DNA of 44,908 bases from assembly GCA_031555955.1 (NCBI GenBank), contig JAVBTY010000075.1, forward strand, positions 1 through 44,908, read 5' to 3'. The notes beneath the pieces were generated by a model. It was given only the letters and a program-made list of their open reading frames with translations, did no database searches and was not told where the DNA came from. Below are positions 39,344 to 44,908 of the stretch, piece after piece; position 1 is the stretch's first letter, and each line of letters opens with the position of its first letter. The position numbers were made by a program, and so were the translations under genes. This DNA is from Azoarcus sp031555955. GTDB lineage: Bacteria > Pseudomonadota > Gammaproteobacteria > Burkholderiales > Rhodocyclaceae.

Positions 39344-40476
39344 CTGAAAACCGCCTCCGGCCACTTGCCTGGGCGCGCGCCTTTCTGCGGCCGCTTGATC
39401 CGGCGCTGCTGCTGATCCTCGCCGCGCTTCTCGGCTACGCCTGGGTGCTGCTTCTGAGCGCCTCGCCCGAGCGGATCGAGGCCTTCGGCATCAACGTCGC
39501 GGTGGCGCTGGCGGCGATGTGGGTGGTGGCGTGGCTGCCCGGCCAGCGGCTGCTTTCGCTGGCGCTGCCGCTTTATGTGTGCGGCGTTGTGCTGCTGGTG
39601 GCGGTGGAGCTGTTCGGCGAAGTCTCCAAGGGCGCGCAGCGCTGGCTGCATGTGGGCGTGACTCGCATCCAGCCGTCCGAGCTGATGAAAATCGCCATGC
39701 CGCTGATGCTGGCCTGGTATTTCCAGCGCTGTGAGGGACGCATCCACCTGCGTGATTTCATCGTCGCGGGCCTGCTGCTGGCGCTGCCGGTGGGGCTTAT
39801 TCTGGTCCAGCCTGACCTGGGCACCAGCCTGCTGGTGACGATGGCCGGTTTCTACGTGATTTTTTTCGCCGGGCTGTCGTGGAAGCTCATCGCGCCCGTG
39901 GCGCTGGCCGCCATTATCGGCATCGGCAGCATCGCCGCTTTTGGCGATACCCTGTGCCAGCCCGACGTGGACTGGTTCGGTATGCGCGAGTACCAGAAGC
40001 ACCGTGTGTGCACGCTGCTTGATCCCACGCAGGACCCGCTCGGCAAGGGCTTTCACATCATCCAGTCCACCATCGCCATCGGCTCCGGCGGCCTTGCTGG
40101 CAAGGGGTGGATGAACGGCACGCAGACCCATCTTTCCTTTCTGCCCGAGCGCCATACGGATTTCATTTTCGCTGTGCTCGCGGAAGAATTCGGCCTGGCG
40201 GGCGTGCTGGTGCTGCTCGTTCTTTACTGTGCGCTGCTCGCGCGCGGTTTCCAGATCGCCGCCCAGGCGCCAGTGCTGGCCACCCGGCTGCTCGCCGGTG
40301 CGATCACAATGATTTTTTTCACCTATGCCTTTGTTAACATGGGCATGGTCAGCGGTATCCTCCCGGTGGTTGGCGTGCCGCTGCCGTTCATCAGCTACGG
40401 CGGCACCGCGCTGGTGACCCTGTGTTCGGGGATCGGGATCCTGATGAGCATCCGGCGTGGGCGTCAGCCGACGTAA
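39340..40476 (+). CDS. mrdB: RodA, SEDS-family peptidoglycan glycosyltransferase
   Basis: A 378-residue polytopic membrane enzyme with about ten helices. SEDS hallmarks are KGAQRWLHVGVTRIQPSELM, the LVQPDLGTSLLVTMAGFYVI block, the extracellular loop with the catalytic-region Asp (QPDVDWFGMREYQKHR, DPTQDPLGKGFHIIQS), LSFLPERHTDFIFAVLAEEF and GVPLPFISYGGTALVT. The pair with PBP2 is the core elongation synthase. The ATG overlaps the mrdA stop by 4 bases; the open frame upstream lies inside mrdA and is not used. Confidence 0.97.
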   Translation: MTENRLRPLAWARAFLRPLDPALLLILAALLGYAWVLLLSASPERIEAFGINVAVALAAMWVVAWLPGQRLLSLALPLYVCGVVLLVAVELFGEVSKGAQRWLHVGVTRIQPSELMKIAMPLMLAWYFQRCEGRIHLRDFIVAGLLLALPVGLILVQPDLGTSLLVTMAGFYVIFFAGLSWKLIAPVALAAIIGIGSIAAFGDTLCQPDVDWFGMREYQKHRVCTLLDPTQDPLGKGFHIIQSTIAIGSGGLAGKGWMNGTQTHLSFLPERHTDFIFAVLAEEFGLAGVLVLLVLYCALLARGFQIAAQAPVLATRLLAGAITMIFFTYAFVNMGMVSGILPVVGVPLPFISYGGTALVTLCSGIGILMSIRRGRQPT

Positions 40477-40500
40477 CGGGCTGAGGATAACGGGGAAAAT

Positions 40501-41529
40501 ATGGCGGATCCGATTATTACGCATGGGCTTTTCTGCGGCTCGCAGGGATACGGCGCGGGCCGTTTTTACCCCGATCTGACCGCCGCGCTGGCTGTTTCGG
40601 CCTGCATGCTGCTCGCCGCCTGCGGGTCGACGCCATCAAGCGCGCCAGGCGATACCACGCCATCCGCCTCTCGCGGTGAGCCCGCGGCCAAAGCCCCCGC
40701 AACACGGCGCGGCGGCGCTTATTACAAGGACGACGGGCCGGGCGACAATCCACCGCCGGATCTCGACCGGCTGCCCGACGCGCAGCCGCGCGCTGAACCC
40801 CTGCACCGTTTCGCCAACCGGCCTTACAACGTGTTCGGGCAAGACTACGTGCCCGCCACGGCGCTGGCCCCCTTCCGCGAGCGCGGGCTGGCGAGCTGGT
40901 ATGGACGCCGCTTTCACGGCCAGCCAACATCAAGCGGCGAGCCCTACGACATGTACGCCATGACTGCGGCGCACCCGACGCTGCCCATTCCGAGTTATGC
41001 GCGGGTGACGAATGCCGCCACGGGCCGTTCTGTGGTAGTCCGGATTAACGACCGCGGCCCCTTCCACAAAGGCCGGGTCATGGACCTTTCCTATGCCGCC
41101 GCGTACAAGCTCGGCTATGTGAATACAGGCAGTACGGAAGTTGAAGTCGAGCAGATCCTGCCGGGCGAGCTGCCGATGATTGCCGGGGCCGATCCGGTTC
41201 CGCCGCTGCCCGGGCGCAGCGGACCGTCGCCGCTCCAGACCGCACCCCCACCGCAGGCGGAAGCGCCGGCGGCCGGAGCGGCGGGCGATGGCGCGGGCGG
41301 CGGTATTTTCCTGCAGCTGGGCGCGTTTTCATCGCGCGATAACGCCGAGGGGTTTCGCGCCACGGTGCAGGACAGCATGACTGCATTCGCCGAACGGCTG
41401 GAACTGCTGGCCGATGGCGGGCGCTTTCGCCTCCACGCCGGACCTTACGCCTCGGTCGACGAGGCGCGCAGCGCCGCCGGGCGCATCAGCGAGGCGCTCA
41501 GGCTGAATCCGTTCGTCGTCGTGCGCTGA
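40501..41529 (+). CDS. rlpA: RlpA, septal/rare lipoprotein A with SPOR domain
   Basis: A 342-residue outer-membrane lipoprotein. A rather long N-terminal stretch (1-28) precedes the hydrophobic core and the lipobox LLAAC (Cys at about 41). A Pro/Ala-rich linker leads to the double-psi beta-barrel (about 120-220): GLASWYGRRFHGQPTSSGEP, YDMYAMTAAHPTLPIPSYAR and VVVRINDRGPFHKGRVMDLS. A second linker (about 230-265) precedes a C-terminal SPOR domain (about 268-342, FLQLGAFSSRDNAEGFRATV) that binds denuded glycan. RlpA is a lytic transglycosylase in some bacteria. The start follows GGGGAAAAT; the long pre-core head is unusual for a signal peptide. Confidence 0.93.
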   Translation: MADPIITHGLFCGSQGYGAGRFYPDLTAALAVSACMLLAACGSTPSSAPGDTTPSASRGEPAAKAPATRRGGAYYKDDGPGDNPPPDLDRLPDAQPRAEPLHRFANRPYNVFGQDYVPATALAPFRERGLASWYGRRFHGQPTSSGEPYDMYAMTAAHPTLPIPSYARVTNAATGRSVVVRINDRGPFHKGRVMDLSYAAAYKLGYVNTGSTEVEVEQILPGELPMIAGADPVPPLPGRSGPSPLQTAPPPQAEAPAAGAAGDGAGGGIFLQLGAFSSRDNAEGFRATVQDSMTAFAERLELLADGGRFRLHAGPYASVDEARSAAGRISEALRLNPFVVVR

Positions 41530-41628
41530 GCGGGCGCCAGGGGGGAACAGCGTTCCGCCCGCGGAAGGAAAGCCCGTCCCGGGTTGAAACAAACCCTGTC
41601 CGCCCGGGGCCGCATTCCGGCTCCGCCT

Positions 41629-41634
41629 TATAAT
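41629..41634 (+). promoter_or_regulatory. Consensus -10 box before dacA
   Basis: A perfect TATAAT lies 65 bases before the dacA ATG, in the 169-base gap after rlpA. No good -35 hexamer stands 16-18 bases upstream (the sequence there is GGGGCCGC). A small stem GGGTT/AACCC (41581-41596) lies further upstream. This suggests dacA-dat-ybeD-lipB has its own promoter, perhaps activator-aided. Confidence 0.5.
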
Positions 41635-41698
41635 CCGCGTTTTACCAGATTCATCCGCCATCCGCCGGTCCGCCCGTTTTTTCACCACAGGTTTTCCC

Positions 41699-42826
41699 AT
41701 GCGCCTTGTTCTTGCCCTGTTTTTTTCGCTGCTCTCCCTCACCGTTTCCGCCCAGACCACCCCGGCGCCAGTGCTCGCCGCCAAAGCGTGGATGCTGCTC
41801 GATCACAGCACCGGCCAGGTGCTGGCGGGCAACAACGAGAACGAGCGCATCGAACCGGCCTCGCTGACCAAACTGATGACGGCTTACCTGGCGTTCGCCG
41901 CGATCAGGGCCGGAACCATCGCCCCCGACCAGCCCGTGCCGGTATCAGAAAAAGCGTGGAAACAGGAAGGGTCGCGCATGTTCATCGACCCGAAAAAACC
42001 GGCGCAGGTGCAGGAGCTGCTGCGCGGCGTCATCGTGCAGTCGGGCAACGACGCCTGCGTTGCCCTGGCCGAACTCATCGCGGGCAGCGAGGAGGCCTTT
42101 GCCGTGCTGATGAACCGCGAAGCGCAGCGCCTGGGCCTGAACAGCACGCATTTCACCAATTCCAGCGGCCTGCCCGACCCGCAGCACTACACCACGGCGC
42201 ACGATCTGGCCACGCTCGCATCAGCCATCGTGCGCGATTTTCCCGAGTTTTACCCACTGTATTCGATGAAGGAATACACCTACAACAAGATTACCCAGCC
42301 CAACCGTAACCGCCTGCTGTGGATGGATGGCACTGTCGACGGCATGAAAACCGGGCATACCAGCACTGCCGGTTACTGCCTCATCTCCTCCGCCCTGCGC
42401 GGACCGCGGCGGCTGGTTTCGGTCGTGCTCGGCGCCGATTCCGACACCGTGCGTGCGCAGGAATCGCTCAAGCTGCTCAACTTCGGCTTCCAGTTCTTCG
42501 ATACCGCCAGGCTCTATTCCGCCGATCAGGCCGTATCGCGCTTCCGCGTGTGGAAAGGCCAGGCGAACGAAGTGCCGGTGGGCTTTACCACCGATTTCGT
42601 CGTGTCGCTGCCCAAGGGGCAGGCGGACAAGGTTCAGGCCACGCTGGAAAGCCGCCAGCCAGTGCTGGCGCCGCTGCAAAAGGGGCAGGAAGTGGGCACG
42701 ATGAAGCTCAGCCTCGACGGCAAGCCGCTTGGAGAATACCCTGTCGTCGCCCTGGAGGACGTGCCGGTGGCCGGCTTCTTCGGCCGCCTGTGGGATGCCC
42801 TGGTGCTGTGGATCAAGAGCCTGTAA
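41699..42826 (+). CDS. dacA: D-alanyl-D-alanine carboxypeptidase (PBP5/6 type)
   Basis: A 375-residue low-molecular-weight penicillin-binding protein. The signal peptide is MRLVLALFFSLLSLTVSA, cleaved near residue 18. The three active-site motifs are SLTK (55-58), SGN (115-117) and KTGH (217-220). A C-terminal beta domain (about 275-355) ends in an amphipathic membrane anchor (FFGRLWDALVLWIKSL). It trims the terminal D-Ala from pentapeptides and so limits cross-linking. It is followed by the D-amino-acid transaminase gene after 28 bases, which fits a link between D-Ala release and re-use. Confidence 0.97.
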   Translation: MRLVLALFFSLLSLTVSAQTTPAPVLAAKAWMLLDHSTGQVLAGNNENERIEPASLTKLMTAYLAFAAIRAGTIAPDQPVPVSEKAWKQEGSRMFIDPKKPAQVQELLRGVIVQSGNDACVALAELIAGSEEAFAVLMNREAQRLGLNSTHFTNSSGLPDPQHYTTAHDLATLASAIVRDFPEFYPLYSMKEYTYNKITQPNRNRLLWMDGTVDGMKTGHTSTAGYCLISSALRGPRRLVSVVLGADSDTVRAQESLKLLNFGFQFFDTARLYSADQAVSRFRVWKGQANEVPVGFTTDFVVSLPKGQADKVQATLESRQPVLAPLQKGQEVGTMKLSLDGKPLGEYPVVALEDVPVAGFFGRLWDALVLWIKSL

Positions 42827-42854
42827 TGCCGCGTGTCCGCGGCTGGAGTCGCCT

Positions 42855-43712
42855 GTGAGCCAATGCTATCTCGATGGCCGCTATCTGCCGCTCGACGAAG
42901 CGCGGGTGTCGCCGATGGATCGCGGCTTCCTTTTCGGCGACGGCGCCTACGAAGTCATCCCGGTCTATTCCCGGCGTCCCTTCCGCCTCGACGAGCATCT
43001 CGTGCGCCTGGCCCGCACGCTGGCGGCCTTGCGCATTGCCGACCCCCATACGGCCGCCGAATGGGCCGAAAAAGTGTGCGAAGTTGTCGCCCGCAACCCG
43101 TGGGACGATCAATCGGTGTATCTGCAGGTGACGCGCGGCGCCGATACGCGGCGCAACCACGCCTTTCCCGCCGGCGTGCCGCCGACGGTGTTCCTGATGA
43201 GCGAAGAACTCGCCACCCCCTCCGCGGCGCAGCGAGAAGCCGGCGTGGCGGCGGTGGGGGCCGCCGATTTCCGCTGGCTGCGCTGCGATCTCAAAACCGT
43301 TTCGCTGCTCGCCAACTGCCTGTTGCGCCAGCATGCGGTGGATCGCGGCTGCGCCGAAACCGTGCTTTTTCGCGACGGTTTTCTGACCGAAGGCGTGGCC
43401 TCCAGTATTTTCGTGGTCAAGGATGGCATGTTGCTTGTGCCGCCCAAAAGCCACCTGATGTTGCCCGGCATCACCTACGACGTGGTGTTGGAACTGGCTT
43501 CCCGCCACGGCCTGCCGCATGGCGTGCGGGAAATCCTCGAAGACGAGGCGCGTGGCGCCGACGAACTGTGGCTGGCGTCCTCCACCAGGGAAGTGCTGGC
43601 GATCACGACGCTCGACGGCCGTCCGGTGGGCGATGGCAAGCCCGGCCCGGTGTGGCGGCGCATGCACGAGTGGTATCAGGAATTCAAGAATACGGTGATG
43701 CGTGGTGAGTGA
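42855..43712 (+). CDS. dat: D-alanine / D-amino-acid transaminase
   Basis: A 285-residue PLP-dependent class IV aminotransferase that interconverts D-Ala and D-Glu with their keto acids. Catalytic Lys147 lies in CDLKTVSLLANCLLRQ, and Glu179 in GFLTEGVASSIFVV binds the pyridine nitrogen. Other family blocks are SPMDRGFLFGDGAYEVIPVY and YLQVTRGADTRRNHAFP. The D-amino-acid type is favoured over branched-chain aminotransferase by short length and by the neighbour dacA. The GTG start at 42855 has GGAG 6 bases upstream. It overlaps the next gene by 8 bases. Confidence 0.93.
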   Translation: MSQCYLDGRYLPLDEARVSPMDRGFLFGDGAYEVIPVYSRRPFRLDEHLVRLARTLAALRIADPHTAAEWAEKVCEVVARNPWDDQSVYLQVTRGADTRRNHAFPAGVPPTVFLMSEELATPSAAQREAGVAAVGAADFRWLRCDLKTVSLLANCLLRQHAVDRGCAETVLFRDGFLTEGVASSIFVVKDGMLLVPPKSHLMLPGITYDVVLELASRHGLPHGVREILEDEARGADELWLASSTREVLAITTLDGRPVGDGKPGPVWRRMHEWYQEFKNTVMRGE

Positions 43713-43986
43713 AACGAATGGCCGTTCCGGCCCCAGCCTGCTCGAATTTCCCTGCGATTTTCCGATCAAGATCATGGGCGCGCGGATCGACGGCTTCGCC
43801 CAGACCGTGATAGAGGTCGTGCTGCGCCATGCGCCCGGCTTCGATGCGGAAACGGCGGAAATGCGACCTTCGAGCAAGGGCAACTACCTTGCCGTTACCT
43901 GCACCTTCCGTGCCGTGTCGCAGGCGCAGGTCGATGCGCTGTACCTCGAACTCACCGCGCATCCGATGGTGAAGGTGGTGTTGTGA
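43705..43986 (+). CDS. ybeD: YbeD-like protein (DUF493)
   Basis: A 93-residue protein of the YbeD/DUF493 family, an ACT-like alpha-beta fold: LLEFPCDFPIKIMGARIDGF, then FAQTVIEVVLRHAPGF, RPSSKGNYLAVTCTFRAVSQ and AQVDALYLELTAHPMVKVVL. Members are regularly found beside lipB and are thought to assist lipoate metabolism, but no activity is proven. The start may be either of two adjacent GTG codons (43702 or 43705); I use the second. It overlaps dat at the 5' end and lipB at the 3' end. Confidence 0.92.
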   Translation: MSETNGRSGPSLLEFPCDFPIKIMGARIDGFAQTVIEVVLRHAPGFDAETAEMRPSSKGNYLAVTCTFRAVSQAQVDALYLELTAHPMVKVVL

Positions 43987-44603
43987 TCGTTCGGCGGCTG
44001 GGCTGCGTCGACTACCCGCCAACATGGGAAGCGATGCGGCGCTTTACCGCCGAACGCAATGCCGCCAGCGCCGACGAAATCTGGCTGCTCGAACATCCGC
44101 CGGTCTACACGCTGGGCCAGGCCGGGCGGCCTGAACACCTGCTGCGCGACACCGGCATCCCGCTGGTCAGGATCGACCGCGGCGGACAGATCACCTACCA
44201 CGGTCCCGGCCAGCTCGTCGTCTATCTGCTGCTCGATCTCGCGCGCCGCCGCCTCAAGGTGCGCGAACTGGTGGGGACGATGGAACAGGCGATCATCGAC
44301 TGCCTCGCCGACTACGGCCTTGCCGCCGCGCGGCAGGCCGGCGCACCCGGTGTCTATGTGGAAGGCGCCAAAATCGCCGCGCTTGGGCTGCGGATCAGGA
44401 ACGGTTGCAGCTATCATGGCCTGGCGCTCAACGTCGACGTTGAACTGGCGCCGTTTTCGTCGATCAACCCCTGCGGTTACGAAGGCTTGCGGACGACGCG
44501 GCTCAAGGATTTCGGTATCGAAGACAGCGTGCAGGCGGTGGGCGAGCGCCTGCTCGGCCACCTGCAACGGCTGTTGCCGCCCGAGTTCGCCACGGCGGCG
44601 TAA
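43983..44603 (+). CDS. lipB: Octanoyl-[acyl-carrier-protein]:protein transferase LipB
   Basis: A 206-residue transferase that moves octanoate from acyl carrier protein to the lipoyl domains of 2-oxoacid dehydrogenases and GcvH. The signature RGGQITYHGPGQLVVY (66-81) is intact. Catalytic Lys130 lies in EGAKIAALGLRIRNG and Cys164 in SINPCGYEGL. The GTG start overlaps the ybeD stop (GTGA). lipA follows after 67 bases, so the two steps of de novo lipoylation are encoded side by side. Confidence 0.97.
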   Translation: MIVRRLGCVDYPPTWEAMRRFTAERNAASADEIWLLEHPPVYTLGQAGRPEHLLRDTGIPLVRIDRGGQITYHGPGQLVVYLLLDLARRRLKVRELVGTMEQAIIDCLADYGLAAARQAGAPGVYVEGAKIAALGLRIRNGCSYHGLALNVDVELAPFSSINPCGYEGLRTTRLKDFGIEDSVQAVGERLLGHLQRLLPPEFATAA

Positions 44604-44670
44604 GAGCACGACACAGCAGCCCAACCCGACAGAACAACCCGGCGCAACGAAGCACAAGAGAGAACCCGCG

Positions 44671-44908
44671 ATGGACACCCCCACGGACAGGCCCGCACAA
44701 AAACAACGTGGCGCCGAGAAAACCGCCCGCATACCGATCAAGATCGTACCCGCCGAGCGGCTGAAGAAGCCGGAATGGATCCGCATCAAGCTCGGCGCCG
44801 GCGCCGAGGCCGAGCGCTTCAACGGCATCAAGGAAACCCTGCGCGAACACAAGCTGCACACGGTGTGCGAAGAAGCCTCCTGCCCCAACATCCACGAATG
44901 CTTCGGCA
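44671..44908 (+). CDS. lipA: Lipoyl synthase, N-terminal part (runs off window end)
   Basis: The visible 79 residues start MDTPTDRPAQKQRGAEKTAR and contain the N-terminal cluster motif of lipoyl synthase, C-x4-C-x5-C, as CEEASCPNIHEC. This binds the auxiliary 4Fe-4S cluster that is sacrificed as the sulfur donor. Upstream KPEWIRIKLGAGAEAERFNG is typical of betaproteobacterial LipA. The radical SAM CxxxCxxC motif lies beyond the window. The start is the first ATG after lipB; ribosome site weak (AGAGAGAAC). Confidence 0.95.
   Translation, partial: MDTPTDRPAQKQRGAEKTARIPIKIVPAERLKKPEWIRIKLGAGAEAERFNGIKETLREHKLHTVCEEASCPNIHECFG

Noticed and set aside
1..44908. CRISPR arrays, tRNA or rRNA genes, prophage, restriction or toxin-antitoxin modules
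   Set aside because: None seen: no regular spacer repeats, no cloverleaf or CCA-type ends between genes, and no matching protein families.

Overview
The window is GC-rich, densely coded bacterial chromosome. Several gene orders point to a betaproteobacterium, most likely near Rhodocyclales or Nitrosomonadales: torF-glnK-amtB beside ubiK-comM; argH divergent from algZ-algR-hemC-hemD-hemX-hemY; DUF971-ubiE-Tim44-ubiJ; gatC-gatA-lipoprotein-gatB divergent from mreB-mreC-mreD-mrdA-mrdB-rlpA; and dacA-dat-ybeD-lipB-lipA. The genus is inference. I saw no rRNA, tRNA, CRISPR array, intact insertion sequence or phage gene.

Layout. 1-3680: the 5' end of cstA (minus strand), a CreBC-type two-component system and a lipoprotein. 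3868-4800: arginase, followed by about 465 bases without a recognised gene that include the structured 3' region of comM. 5266-9865: comM and ubiK on the minus strand, divergent from torF-glnK-amtB, which has a near-ideal NtrC site and a sigma-54 promoter. 9907-16432: the minus-strand algZ-algR, small membrane protein and hemCDXY group. 16521-19259: argH, then a Ser/Thr kinase fused to a cyclic-nucleotide-binding domain. 19608-22507: a four-gene cassette made of a Tat-exported protein, a PqqD-like chaperone, an HprK-related kinase A and a nucleotidyltransferase-like protein. This HPr-rel-A type system has no established function that I know of and is the most interesting accessory module here.

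22516-27457: ubiquinone genes (ubiJ, Tim44-like, ubiE) and a DUF971 gene on the minus strand, divergent from phoB-phoR, which is preceded by a Pho box. 27429-34822: a minus-strand run with a PilZ-like protein, a HIT protein, a class II glutamine amidotransferase, a DUF3617 protein and gatCAB interrupted by a lipoprotein gene. 34940-44908: the rod-shape and cell-wall cluster, running into lipoate synthesis; lipA is cut by the window end.

Three two-component systems are complete (CreBC, AlgZR, PhoBR). The rest is mainly housekeeping: nitrogen sensing and uptake, heme, arginine, ubiquinone, tRNA-dependent amidation, cell elongation and lipoylation. Coordinates and motifs were read by eye from the sequence; family names rest on recognising conserved motifs and were not checked by a database search.
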